NCBI GenBank assembly: GCA_963715995.1
Contig: OY970283.1
Location: 2,542,001 to 2,606,000 of the forward strand
DNA length: 64,000 nucleotides
Direction of reading: 5' to 3'
Origin: DATBDN01 sp963715995
GTDB lineage: Bacteria > Actinomycetota > Thermoleophilia > Solirubrobacterales > Thermoleophilaceae
Shown here one piece after another: positions 27,106 to 35,425 of this stretch (position 1 is the stretch's first letter; each line of letters opens with the position of its first letter). The translations under genes were made by a program, and so were the position numbers. The notes beneath the pieces were generated by a model. The model was not told the origin of the DNA and did no database searches. It worked only from the letters and a program-made list of their open reading frames with translations.

Positions 27106-27525
27106 ATGGCGCCTCGACTTCCAAACCCACTAGGAGCACCCGCCGAGCTGGTCGCGGCGCTGCGTCACCTGCCCGAGATCGCCGCGGCCACAGCGTCGAT
27201 GGCGCGTGACACCCAGGCCCTCGACCAGATCAAGCGCGACATGGCTCAGGTGGCCAAGCGCACCGAGGGGATCACCACGATGGACTCCCGCATGGAGAAC
27301 ATCGAGTCCGCGATGCCCGTGCTGGTCGACGTCCAGAGGGACCTCGCCCAGGTGCCGGTGATCATCAAGCAGCTCGACGAGCGCATCGAGAAGCTCGCCG
27401 TGCTGCTCGACGAGCTGGCGAAGAGCGTCGAGGGGCTCCAGCGCTCGATCACGCCGCTCGGGCGGATGGCTTCTCGGCTGCCCGGCGGCTCGAAGCCGGC
27501 CAAGCACGAGACCGAAGCTTCTTAA
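27106..27525 (+). CDS. Small coiled-coil protein, unknown function
   Basis: 139 residues, almost all predicted helix with heptads (IKRDMAQVAKRTEGITTMDSR, DVQRDLAQVPVIIKQLDERIEKLAVLLDEL). There is no membrane segment or signal. The Pro/Gly-rich ends suggest a short structural rod. It could be a scaffold or a phasin-like protein, but nothing identifies it. It overlaps the end of the MMPL gene by 4 bases, tail to tail. Confidence 0.55.
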   Translation: MAPRLPNPLGAPAELVAALRHLPEIAAATASMARDTQALDQIKRDMAQVAKRTEGITTMDSRMENIESAMPVLVDVQRDLAQVPVIIKQLDERIEKLAVLLDELAKSVEGLQRSITPLGRMASRLPGGSKPAKHETEAS

Positions 27526-29636
27526 CCCTCGCTCGGCGCCACCCGCAGCAGCCGCGCGGGCCACGCCGGCAGCCACCAGTTCCAGCGCCCGAAGAGCGAC
27601 ACGAGCGCGGGCACCAGCAGCGCGCGGATGATCGTCGCGTCGAGCAGGATCCCGGCGGCCAGGCCGGTGGCCATCACCTTGATGTCGGTCTCGGGCCCGG
27701 CGGCGAGCGACAGGAACGCCAGGAACAGGATCAGCGCCGCACTCGTGACCAGGCGGCCCGTGCGGCCGATGCCGTTGACGATCGCATCGGTCGTGGAACC
27801 CGTGCGGTCGTATTCCTCGCGCATGCGGGCGAGGATGAACACCTCGTAGTCCATCGACAGCCCGAACAGGAATGCGAACAGCATCAGCGGGATCCACGCG
27901 GTGATCGCGCCCGTCGGTGAGATGCCCCAGATCGCCTGCGAGCCATGGCCGGCCTGCCACACGAACTGGAGAACGCCCCAGGCCGCCGTCACGCTGATCA
28001 CGTTCAGGATGACCGCCTTGAGCGGCAGGACGAGCGATCGGAATGCGCGCGCCAGCAGGACGAACGTGATCGCCGCGATCAGCGCGATCATCAGCGGGAA
28101 GTTGCCGTAGACGGCGTCGATGAAGTCACTGTTCTGGGCGGCCAGGCCACCGACCCTGGCACCCGGCGCCGCGCCGTGGGCCGCAGTCCGCACCGAATCG
28201 ATCAGGTCGCGGGCCTGACCCGAGCCTGCGTCGGGCGTCGGAAGAGCAAGCACGTCGACCGCTGCGGCGCCGGTCCAGCCTGGCGACCGTGGCGCCACCG
28301 CTCCGTGGATGCCGTCGAGCGCGCCGACCGCGCGCGCCACGGCCTGAGCGCTCCCGGCAGGCGTGAGGATCTCGTTCGGCGCCATCACACCCGAGCCGAT
28401 GCCCGAGCGGTTGAGCGTGTCGAGGCCGGCGCGCGCATCCCCGGTCTTCGAGAGCGCGTTGGCGTTCGCGATGCCGAGCTGGAGGTGTGACGCCGACAGA
28501 ACCAGGGTCGCCAGCACCACGATCGCGGCGAGCGCGGCCGCCCAGCGGCGGCGCACGACCAGGTGCGCCCAGCGTGTCCAGGAGCGGCTCGCCTGGTCGT
28601 CGGTGCGCAGGCGACGACGGTCCAGCCGCGGCCCGAACGAGCTCAGCACCGCGGGAAGCAGCGTGAGGGCCACGAGCACAGACACGAGCGGGATCAGCAT
28701 CCCGCCGTAGCCCACCGAGCGCAGGAACGGCAACGGCAGGGCTACGAGGGCCAGCAGCCCGATCGCCACCGTGGTTCCACTGAAGACGACGGCGCGTCCC
28801 GCCGTCTGCATCGCCTTCTGGATCGCAACGTCGTTGTCGGCGCCGTGCGTGCGCTCCTCACGCCAGCGGACGACGATCAGCAGCGCGTAGTCGATCGCCA
28901 CGCCCAGCCCGATCAGCGCGACCAGGAACTGGACGATCGGCGAGACGCCCGTGATCTGCGTCAGGCCGTACACCAGCAGGAAGCTCGTGAGGATGGCCGG
29001 AACGGCCATGAACAGCGGGATGATCGCCAGCATCGACCCGAACACGAACGCGAGCACCAGCAGCGCGCCAAGGCCGCCGACAAGTGCCTCGAGCAGCACC
29101 CCGGGCCCGTTGCCTCCGCCCGACTGGTCCTGGAGCGCGTCATAGCCGGTCAGCCGTACCTGGCCGCCGCCGATGGTCTGGCTGCGCAGCGCGGCGTGGA
29201 GCTTCTTCTCGGCCTTCGGGTTGTCGCCGAATGGCTGGTCCGGGTCGGGTGCGGGGTATGCGATGACGAACGCCGTGTGCCCGTCTTTCGACAGAAACGC
29301 GTCGCTGCCGGTCGATCCGTAACCCGTCACACGGGACCCCGGCAGCGTCGTGCGCACCTTCTGCTCCAGGCCGGCGAGCGCGCCGCGCTGGTCCTTCGCC
29401 GAGCCCTTCATCGTGACGACCGGCACCAGCGGCGAGGAGTTACCACCGGTCCCGTGGAACGTCGCGGCAATCTGCTTGTTGGCCTCCCATCCCTCCTTGC
29501 CGGGTACCGAGAACTTCTGCTTCATCGCCTTGGTCGCGGCCCCGGAAGTGGCGCCACCGACGATCGTCAGCACGATCCAGAAGCCGATGACCAGGCGCTT
29601 GTGACGCAGCACCCACGAGGTGACGGTGGAGATCAT
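27522..29636 (-). CDS. MMPL/RND-family transporter
   Basis: 704 residues with two repeats of a single helix, an external loop and a group of five helices, the usual MMPL plan (VLRHKRLVIGFWIVLTIVGG near the start; second half from about 355). The proton-relay region reads LIGLGVAIDYALLIVVRWREE in repeat 1 and LFGLSMDYEVFILARMREEYDR in repeat 2. MMPL proteins export lipids or siderophores. The short length, with no C-terminal domain, fits the actinobacterial MmpL/YdgH-like group. It is divergent from the CoA-ligase operon. Confidence 0.9.
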   Translation of the reverse strand: MISTVTSWVLRHKRLVIGFWIVLTIVGGATSGAATKAMKQKFSVPGKEGWEANKQIAATFHGTGGNSSPLVPVVTMKGSAKDQRGALAGLEQKVRTTLPGSRVTGYGSTGSDAFLSKDGHTAFVIAYPAPDPDQPFGDNPKAEKKLHAALRSQTIGGGQVRLTGYDALQDQSGGGNGPGVLLEALVGGLGALLVLAFVFGSMLAIIPLFMAVPAILTSFLLVYGLTQITGVSPIVQFLVALIGLGVAIDYALLIVVRWREERTHGADNDVAIQKAMQTAGRAVVFSGTTVAIGLLALVALPLPFLRSVGYGGMLIPLVSVLVALTLLPAVLSSFGPRLDRRRLRTDDQASRSWTRWAHLVVRRRWAAALAAIVVLATLVLSASHLQLGIANANALSKTGDARAGLDTLNRSGIGSGVMAPNEILTPAGSAQAVARAVGALDGIHGAVAPRSPGWTGAAAVDVLALPTPDAGSGQARDLIDSVRTAAHGAAPGARVGGLAAQNSDFIDAVYGNFPLMIALIAAITFVLLARAFRSLVLPLKAVILNVISVTAAWGVLQFVWQAGHGSQAIWGISPTGAITAWIPLMLFAFLFGLSMDYEVFILARMREEYDRTGSTTDAIVNGIGRTGRLVTSAALILFLAFLSLAAGPETDIKVMATGLAAGILLDATIIRALLVPALVSLFGRWNWWLPAWPARLLRVAPSEG

Positions 29637-29675
29637 GAGGTGATTTCTACCGACCCACTAGGCTCCCGCGCCGCC

Positions 29676-30884
29676 ATGAGGTTCTTCGAGTACGAGTCGC
29701 GCAAGATCCTGGAGCGCGAGCGGATCCCCGTCGCGCCCGGCGGCTACGCGCAGACGGCCGAGGACGCCAAGCGGATCGCCGCGGAGGTTGCGGGCCCGGT
29801 GGTCATCAAGTCCCAGGTGCTGACGGGCGGCCGGATGAAAGCCGGCGGCGTGCGCTTCGCCGACACGCCCGAGGAGGCCGAGGGCGAGGCCAGAGAGATC
29901 CTGGAGCTCGAGATCAACGGCCACATGCCGCGCGGCCTGCTGGTGGGCGCGAAGGCCGAGATCAAGCAGGAGTACTACGCCGGCGTCGTCTGGGACGGCA
30001 TCCGCAAGCTGCCGAGCTTCGTGTTCTCGCCGATGGGCGGCATCGACATCGAGGAGGTCGCCGAGACCCACCCCGACAAGATCGGCCGCGGCCACATCTC
30101 GACACTGCTCCCCCAGTCCGACTTCCAGGCCAAGCAGGTCGTCGCCGCGACCGGCGTGACCGGCTCCCAGCTCAACCGCCTGGTCCCGTTCCTCTCCGGC
30201 CTGGCGCGGATCTTCGTGAAGTACGACATGACGCTGGCGGAGATCAACCCGCTGGTCGAGCTCGCAGACGGCAAGTTCGTCGCGCTCGACGCACACATGG
30301 AGATGGAGAACGAGGGCCGCCCGCGCCAGAAGGAGCTGCTCGAAGAGCTGGGCGTCGGCGACGAGGAGACGCGCGAGGCGCGCGAGCCCACGCCGTTCGA
30401 GATCGAGGGCGAGCGGATCGACTCGGTCGACCACCGTGGCGTGGCCGGGAACGTGACGGAGTTCGACGGCAACCTCGGCCTTGTGATCGGCGCCGGGGGC
30501 GGCTCGCTGACGCTGTTCGACGCGGTGCGCAACTACGGTGGCAAGCCCGCGAACTACTGCGAGATCGGCGGCAACCCGTCGGTCTCGAAAGCCTGCAACC
30601 TGGCCAAGCTCGTGCTTCAGAAGCCGGGCGTCGACAAGATCGCGGTGATGATGTCGATCGTCTCGAACACGCGCGTGGACATCGTCGCGCGCGGCGTCAT
30701 CAAGGCGTGTATCGACCTGGGCTTCGACCCCGCCGAGAAGATCGCCGTCTTCCGCATCCCCGGCGCCTGGGAGGACGAGGGCTTCAAGATCCTCGAGAAG
30801 TACGGCGTCGAGTACTTCGACCGCTCGGTGTCGATGCACGAGGCCGCCAAGCGCGCGGTCGAGAAGATCGGGGCGGCCGCCTGA
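29676..30884 (+). CDS. Succinyl-CoA synthetase-type beta subunit (ATP-grasp CoA ligase)
   Basis: 402 residues. The ATP-grasp part (1-240) begins MRFFEYESRKILERERIPV and holds VIKSQVLTGGRMKAGGV and the metal-binding EINPLVELADGKFVALDAHM. The CoA-ligase part has GNLGLVIGAGGGSLTLFDAV and GGNPSVSKACNLAKLVL. Members make acyl-CoA from ATP, CoA and succinate, malate or a related acid. The phrase GAGGGSLTLFD differs from the GAGLAMATMD of housekeeping SucC, so malate or another dicarboxylate is possible. It is followed by the alpha subunit with TGATG overlap. Confidence 0.85.
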   Translation: MRFFEYESRKILERERIPVAPGGYAQTAEDAKRIAAEVAGPVVIKSQVLTGGRMKAGGVRFADTPEEAEGEAREILELEINGHMPRGLLVGAKAEIKQEYYAGVVWDGIRKLPSFVFSPMGGIDIEEVAETHPDKIGRGHISTLLPQSDFQAKQVVAATGVTGSQLNRLVPFLSGLARIFVKYDMTLAEINPLVELADGKFVALDAHMEMENEGRPRQKELLEELGVGDEETREAREPTPFEIEGERIDSVDHRGVAGNVTEFDGNLGLVIGAGGGSLTLFDAVRNYGGKPANYCEIGGNPSVSKACNLAKLVLQKPGVDKIAVMMSIVSNTRVDIVARGVIKACIDLGFDPAEKIAVFRIPGAWEDEGFKILEKYGVEYFDRSVSMHEAAKRAVEKIGAAA

Positions 30885-31789
30885 TGCTGATCGACGAGAA
30901 CACCACCTTCATCGTCCAGGGCATCACCGGGCGAGAGGCCGTCAACCTCACGCGCGAGTGCCTGGACTACGGCTCGAAGATCGTTGGCGGAGTGACGCCT
31001 GGCCGCAAGGGGCGCGAGGTCCACGGCGTGCCCGTCTTCGACACCGTCCAGCAGGTGGTCGAGCACACCGGCTCGGTGCCTGACGGATCGGTCGTGACCG
31101 TCCCGCCCGCGTTCACCAAGGATGCTGTCTTCGAGGCGATCGACGCCGGGATCAAGCTGATCGTGATCGTCACCGAGCGGATCCCGCGCTACGACGTTGC
31201 GCAGATGGTCGAGTTCGCCAACCTGCGCGGCGCGCGCATCATCGGCCCGAACTGTCTCGGGATCATCCGCCCGGGCATCGCGAAGATGGGCGGCATCGGC
31301 GGTCCCGCCAAGGACGCGCAGAAGGCCTACCAGCCCGGCAAGGTCGGCGTCATGTCGCGGTCCGGCGGCATGACCACCGAGATCTCGTCCACGCTCACGG
31401 CCGCCGGCCTTGGCGTCTCAACCGCCTGCTCGATCGGTGGCGACGCGATCATCGGCTCCACCTACGCCGAGCTGATGCCGCTGTTCGAGGAGGACGAGCA
31501 GACCGAGGCGATCGTCATCTACACCGAGCCCGGCGGCCGCATGGAGGCCGAGCTGGCGCGCTACGTCACCGAGAACGACTCGAAGCTGCCGATCATCGCC
31601 TTCATGGCCGGGCGCTTCATGGACGAGATGCCTGGCATGAGCTTCGGCCACGCCGGCACGATCGTGGAGGGCAAGGCCGACACCGCCGCCGAGAAGATCC
31701 AGCGTCTCCAGGAGGCCGGCATCACCGTCGCCGAGTCGATCGCCGAGATCCCCGACCTCGTGAAGGAACGGCTGGGGGTGACCGCCTGA
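30884..31789 (+). CDS. Succinyl-CoA synthetase-type alpha subunit
   Basis: 301 residues. The CoA-binding Rossmann part shows TFIVQGITGREAVNLTRECLDYGSKIVGGVTPGRKG. IIGPNCLGII and VGVMSRSGGMTTEI follow, and the phospho-histidine site is FGHAGTIV (near 250). It is a full-length SucD-like protein with divergent details (VVTVPPAFTKDAVFEAIDAG). It forms the ligase with the preceding beta subunit. Its stop overlaps the start of the ferredoxin gene (TGATG). Confidence 0.87.
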   Translation: MLIDENTTFIVQGITGREAVNLTRECLDYGSKIVGGVTPGRKGREVHGVPVFDTVQQVVEHTGSVPDGSVVTVPPAFTKDAVFEAIDAGIKLIVIVTERIPRYDVAQMVEFANLRGARIIGPNCLGIIRPGIAKMGGIGGPAKDAQKAYQPGKVGVMSRSGGMTTEISSTLTAAGLGVSTACSIGGDAIIGSTYAELMPLFEEDEQTEAIVIYTEPGGRMEAELARYVTENDSKLPIIAFMAGRFMDEMPGMSFGHAGTIVEGKADTAAEKIQRLQEAGITVAESIAEIPDLVKERLGVTA

Positions 31790-32025
31790 TGGCCGGCCTG
31801 TTCATCGACGTCGAGGTCTCCGACGAGATCCGCGGCGACGCGGAGATCGCGCAGAAGCTCACGGATGCCTGCCCGGTGGACATCTTCGCGAACAAGGACG
31901 GCACGGTGGACATCGTCGAGGAGAACCTCGACGAGTGCATCCTCTGCGAGCTGTGCGTGCAGGCGGCGCCGCCCGGTGTCGTGCGTGTCAAGAAGCTTTA
32001 CGACGACACCACGCTCGAGCGCTGA
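31789..32025 (+). CDS. FixX-like single-cluster ferredoxin
   Basis: 78 residues. One cysteine followed by proline (DACPVDIF, near 28) and a CxxCxxC group (ECILCELC, near 50) give four ligands for one 4Fe-4S cluster. This order, CP first and CxxCxxC second, is that of FixX-type ferredoxin-like proteins. It is translationally coupled to the CoA-ligase genes, so it may carry electrons for a 2-oxoacid:ferredoxin oxidoreductase or an ETF-linked step feeding the ligase; no such partner is in the window. Confidence 0.75.
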   Translation: MAGLFIDVEVSDEIRGDAEIAQKLTDACPVDIFANKDGTVDIVEENLDECILCELCVQAAPPGVVRVKKLYDDTTLER

Positions 32026-32034
32026 CGCAGTGAC

Positions 32035-33147
32035 GTGAGCGAGGAGCGCCGGACAAGCCCGGTCGAGCTCCTCTGGGACCTGGTCTTCGTGTTCGCGGTG
32101 ACCCAGGTCACCGCGCTCATCAGTCACGACCTGACCTGGAAGGGCGCCGGCCAGGGGCTTCTCCTGGTCGCGCTGATCTGGTGGGCGTGGTCAGCGTTCG
32201 TATGGGCCGCGAATGCACAGGACCCGAACGGCCCCGTTCTGCGGGCCGCCCTGCTCGCCGCGATGGTGCTCATCTTCATCACCGGCCTGGGCATTCCGCA
32301 CGCGTTCGGGGATGACGCGACCCTCTTCGCGGCGACCTATGCCGGCGTACGGCTCATCCATCTCGCCCTCTACACGCATGCGGCGCGCCGGGGTAACGCC
32401 TCTGCCGCTTCGATCCTCGGCTTCGCGGCGGCCACCGTGGCCGGCATGGCGCTGCTGATGACCGGCTCGTTCTTCGACGGCACGGGCAGGACGGTGCTCT
32501 GGGTCGCCGCCGCCGCAATCGACTACGCGGGGCCTGCCTGGCTCACCCGCGAGCGGCTGCGCGGGCTACAGGAGGTCGCCGTCGCCCACTTCGCCGAGCG
32601 CTACGGGCTCTTCATCATCATCTGCCTGGGCGAGTCGATCGTGGCTGCGGGCGTCGGCGCGTCCGGCCGCGAGCTCGACTTCGGTCTGGTCGCCGCGGTC
32701 TCGCTCTCACTCGTGATCGTGGTCGGCCTCTGGTGGACCTATTTCGACAGCACCGCCTCGGCGGCGGAGGCACACCTGCGAAGGCACGAGGACCCCGTAC
32801 TCGCGGCGGCTGACGCCTACAGCTACCTCCATCTGATCCTGGTCGCCGGCATCATCGTCTTCGCGGTCGGCGTGAAGGTCGCGATCGCCGGAGTGGCCGA
32901 GCCGCTCGGCGACGGCGCGCGCCTGTGCATGTGCGGCGGAGTCGCGCTCTACCTGGCCGGGCACGCTGCCTTTCGCCTGCGCATCACGGGCGTTCTCGAG
33001 CCGGTCAAGCTCGTCTGTGCGGCGGCCATGCTCGTCGTCTTCGCTGCCACCGGCAGCGTGGACGCCTGGGTCACCGCCGCGTGCATCGCCGCCGTTCTCG
33101 CGTTGTTGACATTCCGCGAGGCCGCCGAAGTAACGTCACCCGTGTGA
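32035..33147 (+). CDS. LtrA (low temperature requirement A) family membrane protein
   Basis: 370 residues from a GTG. The N-terminal signature is SPVELLWDLVFVFAVTQVTALI, and the middle signature AERYGLFIIICLGESIVAAGVG is highly typical of LtrA. About ten membrane helices are visible. LtrA proteins are named from a Listeria cold-growth mutant; the biochemical role is unknown. It starts 9 bases after the ferredoxin gene and overlaps the next gene by 4 bases (GTGA). Confidence 0.88.
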   Translation: MSEERRTSPVELLWDLVFVFAVTQVTALISHDLTWKGAGQGLLLVALIWWAWSAFVWAANAQDPNGPVLRAALLAAMVLIFITGLGIPHAFGDDATLFAATYAGVRLIHLALYTHAARRGNASAASILGFAAATVAGMALLMTGSFFDGTGRTVLWVAAAAIDYAGPAWLTRERLRGLQEVAVAHFAERYGLFIIICLGESIVAAGVGASGRELDFGLVAAVSLSLVIVVGLWWTYFDSTASAAEAHLRRHEDPVLAAADAYSYLHLILVAGIIVFAVGVKVAIAGVAEPLGDGARLCMCGGVALYLAGHAAFRLRITGVLEPVKLVCAAAMLVVFAATGSVDAWVTAACIAAVLALLTFREAAEVTSPV

Positions 33148-33926
33148 CTCGCGGCCCGATTCGCAACTGGCTCATGGACATGGACGGCGTGCTCGTGCGG
33201 GAGGAGCACGCGATCCCGGGCGCGGCCGAGTTCATCGCCAAGCTCCGTGAGACCGGGACGCCGTTCCTGCTTCTGACGAACAACTCGATCTGGACGCGCC
33301 GCGACCTCGCTGCGCGCCTGCGCGCGGGCGGGCTCGACGTGCCGGAGGAGTCGATCTGGACCTCGGCACTCGCCACGGCGCGCTTCCTCGAGGACCAGCG
33401 GCCAGGCGGTACCGCCTTCGTCATCGGCGAGTCCGGGCTCACCACCGCGCTGCACGAGTCCGGCTACACGATCGACGAGCGCGAGCCCGACTACGTCGTG
33501 CTCGGCGAGACGCGCACGTACAGCTTCGAGCGGATCGCCCATGCGATCCGCCTGATCGGCCGCGGCGCCAAGTTCATCGCGACCAACCCGGACCCGACCG
33601 GGCCGGCGCCGGACGGCCCACTGCCGGCCACGGGGGCCGTGGCAGCGCTGATCAGCCGCGCGACCGGGCGCGATCCGTACTTCGTCGGCAAGCCGAACCC
33701 GCTGATGATGCGCACGGCGCTCAACACGCTCGAAGCGCACTCGGAGGACACGGCGATGATCGGCGACCGCATGGACACCGACATCGTGGCCGGGCTCGAG
33801 GCGGGCCTGCACACGGTGCTCGTGCTCACCGGCGTGACGGTGCGTGACGAGACCGAGGCGTTCCCGTTCCGCCCGTCGCGGATCGTGGAGTCGGTTGCCG
33901 AGCTAATCGACGAGATTCAGGTCTGA
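33144..33926 (+). CDS. HAD-superfamily hydrolase, NagD-like
   Basis: 260 residues from a GTG that overlaps the LtrA stop. Motif I is LMDMDGVLV, motif II is LLLTNNS, the lysine is in FVGKPNP, and motif IV is MIGDRMDTDI, all typical of the NagD/PGP cap-type IIA phosphatases. It removes phosphate from a small sugar or nucleotide ester; the substrate is not predictable. Its end overlaps that of the GNAT gene tail to tail. Confidence 0.88.
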   Translation: MTRGPIRNWLMDMDGVLVREEHAIPGAAEFIAKLRETGTPFLLLTNNSIWTRRDLAARLRAGGLDVPEESIWTSALATARFLEDQRPGGTAFVIGESGLTTALHESGYTIDEREPDYVVLGETRTYSFERIAHAIRLIGRGAKFIATNPDPTGPAPDGPLPATGAVAALISRATGRDPYFVGKPNPLMMRTALNTLEAHSEDTAMIGDRMDTDIVAGLEAGLHTVLVLTGVTVRDETEAFPFRPSRIVESVAELIDEIQV

Positions 33927-34573
33927 AGCGCGCTGCGCTGGGCGCCTGAGGCGTCGAAGTTCTCGGGTGCCAGCCAGCGCTCGAACTCCGCTCTGATACG
34001 CGGCCAGTCCTCGGCGGTGATGGCGTACCAGGCCGAATCGCGGGTGCGTCCCTTCACCACCATGTGGTTGCGAAACACGCCCTCGAAGGTGAAGCCGTAG
34101 CGCTCGGCCGCGCGCCGCGAGCGCTCGTTCAGCGCATTGCACTTCCACTCGAGCCGCCGGTAGCCGAGCTCGTCGAACGCGTGCCGCGCGAGCAGGAAGA
34201 TCGCCTCGGTGGCCGCCGTGGTGCGCTGGAGCGGCGTCCCGAGCCAGATGTGCCCGATCTCGATCACGCCATGCGCCGGCTCGATCCGCAGGTAGGAGGC
34301 AACACCCTGTGGGCGCTCGCCCGGCAGCGGGCAGATCGCGTAGAAGAGCGGATCGTCGCTGGTCTCGATCTCCGCGAGCCTGGCTCCCAGCTCGCCCGCC
34401 TCGGCGTACGGGCCGTAGGGAAGGTAGGTCCAGATCGCCGGGTCCTGGCCAACCTCGAACAGCGCCTCGGCGTCTGGGGCTTCGACCCGGCGCAGCAGCA
34501 CATGCTCGCTTCGGAGCGTCCGCCCATCGGGCGGCCGGGCGGGCGTCCAGTCGATCTCGGGTCCGAGGGTCAT
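33917..34573 (-). CDS. GNAT acetyltransferase, RimJ/RimL type
   Basis: 218 residues from the ATG at 34573 (AGGAA lies upstream; an in-frame upstream extension exists but lacks support). The RimL-like signature runs RSEHVLLRRVEAPDAEALFE, IEIGHIWLGTPLQRTTAATEA, LGYRRLEWKCNALNERSRRAAERYGF and FEGVFRNHMVVKGRTRDSAWY. It could acetylate a protein N-terminus or a small amine. Confidence 0.88.
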   Translation of the reverse strand: MTLGPEIDWTPARPPDGRTLRSEHVLLRRVEAPDAEALFEVGQDPAIWTYLPYGPYAEAGELGARLAEIETSDDPLFYAICPLPGERPQGVASYLRIEPAHGVIEIGHIWLGTPLQRTTAATEAIFLLARHAFDELGYRRLEWKCNALNERSRRAAERYGFTFEGVFRNHMVVKGRTRDSAWYAITAEDWPRIRAEFERWLAPENFDASGAQRSALQT

Positions 34574-34644
34574 GGTTGTTATTCCTAGCTTGTCGCGCGT
34601 GATCTCAGGTAACCGCGGGCGCGGATCTGGGTACATCGGGGCAC

Positions 34645-34923
34645 ATGATCACGTTCATCATCCTGCTCGCATTCACCGGCTTGATCGTTGGAGCCCTTGG
34701 CCGCCTGGCGATCCCGGGCCCCGACCCGATGTCGATCGGCGAGACGATCCTCGTGGGTATCGGTGGCTCGCTCGTGGCCGGCCTCGTCGGCCGTCTGCTG
34801 TTCGGCGCCTACGGAGGCGGCATGATCCTCGCGGTCATCTGCTCGGCGGGGATCGTCTACTTCATCCGCCGCTCGCGCGGGGGCAGCATCAGCGGCTCAA
34901 CGGCCGCGACGCGCTGGCGCTAA
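34645..34923 (+). CDS. GlsB/YeaQ/YmgE-family stress membrane protein
   Basis: 92 residues with three membrane helices and glycine-rich turns (IVGALGRLAIPGPDPMSIGETILVG, then GIGGSLVAGLVGRLLFG). This is the transglycosylase-associated family; despite the name no enzyme activity is known, and members are usually induced by stress. TACATC lies 7 bases before the ATG. Confidence 0.85.
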   Translation: MITFIILLAFTGLIVGALGRLAIPGPDPMSIGETILVGIGGSLVAGLVGRLLFGAYGGGMILAVICSAGIVYFIRRSRGGSISGSTAATRWR

Positions 34924-34981
34924 GTCGGGGCCGCTCGGCTGCAAGTCTGCGGTCTCCGCTCGCGCGCTCCCGTGCTGCGGT

Positions 34982-35012
34982 ACGCAAACTGCCTCGGCCA
35001 AGGGGTGGCTGA
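34982..35012 (-). repeat. Interspersed repeat, copy B
   Basis: The 25-base core (34986-35010) is exactly the reverse complement of copy A. With copy C it forms a 31-base inverted repeat differing at two positions. Confidence 0.8.
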
Positions 35013-35050
35013 AGTGCCGCTTGCGGCGGTCGCGGGGTGTTTTTGGGTCG

Positions 35051-35095
35051 GCTGTGCGACATGGACCACCTATGCGGTGGTCTATGTCGCACAGC
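35051..35095. repeat. 20-bp stem palindrome
   Basis: Arms 35051-35070 and 35076-35095 pair along 20 positions with one G-T wobble, around the loop TATGC. The left arm starts GCTGTGCGACAT and the right arm ends ATGTCGCACAGC. A TTTTT run lies just upstream (35040-35044), so on the minus strand it would read as an A tract before, not after, the stem. Confidence 0.75.
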
Positions 35096-35157
35096 TCTCC
35101 GTCCGGAGCGTGCTCGCCGCGCGCCGACGCGCGCCGCCGCAGCCCCGCGATCCGGCG

Positions 35158-35204
35158 ATCGTTGGGGACTTCTTGACCCCTGGGGTCATCTTCTCCCCCA
35201 CGAT
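35158..35204. repeat. Nested palindrome with symmetric internal loop
   Basis: Outer arms ATCGTTGGGGA (35158-35168) and TCCCCCACGAT (35194-35204, one mismatch) enclose inner arms TGACCCC (35174-35180) and GGGGTCA (35182-35188). The intervening loops CTTCT and TCTTC mirror each other. The plan resembles that of the 6.2-6.3 kb palindromes. Confidence 0.65.
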
Positions 35205-35253
35205 TCGCTCCAAGTAGGGGCTGAGCCGCATGCGGACGCGCGCAGGCGCCAGG

Positions 35254-35284
35254 TCAGCCACCCCTTGGCCGCCGCAGTTTGCGT
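35254..35284 (+). repeat. Interspersed repeat, copy C
   Basis: The core 35256-35280 matches copy A at 23 of 25 bases (GCCG in place of GAGG near its middle). Confidence 0.75.
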
Positions 35285-35303
35285 CCCGGAGCGCCAGGAC
35301 ACG

Positions 35304-35363
35304 CCCGCGGAGAGCGAGCCCGCGGAGAGCGAGCCCGCGGAGAGCGAGCCCGCGTAGAGCGCG
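35304..35363 (+). repeat. 15-base tandem repeat
   Basis: Three perfect copies of CCCGCGGAGAGCGAG (35304-35348) and one altered copy (35349-35363). No open frame using it looks real. Confidence 0.8.
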
Positions 35364-35425
35364 ACGACGGAGAGCGCGGCGTAAGCGCAAAACGACGACG
35401 CCGCCGTTGCCGCGATGCGCCGGCG

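Larger units (their letters stand above)
34924..35425. other. Gene-free island between inverted repeat copies
   Basis: Some 500 bases without a credible gene. Copies B and C of the interspersed repeat stand in opposite orientation at 34982-35012 and 35254-35284. Two strong palindromes lie between them (35051-35095, 35158-35204), and a 15-base tandem repeat follows (35304-35363). The pattern recalls a MITE or REP-associated block. No target-site duplication is evident at its edges. Confidence 0.55.

Noticed and set aside
28563..29675. Open frame continuing upstream of the CoA-ligase beta subunit
   Set aside because: This part is antisense to the MMPL transporter and rich in R, Q and H; the ligase family starts at MRFFEYESRKIL (29676).
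29676..31789. Housekeeping sucCD of the TCA cycle
   Set aside because: Not fully excluded, but the altered CoA-ligase motif and the coupled ferredoxin gene argue for a paralog, so no sucC/sucD symbol was given.
35304..35363. CRISPR array
   Set aside because: Repeats are contiguous 15-mers without unique spacers, and no cas gene is near.
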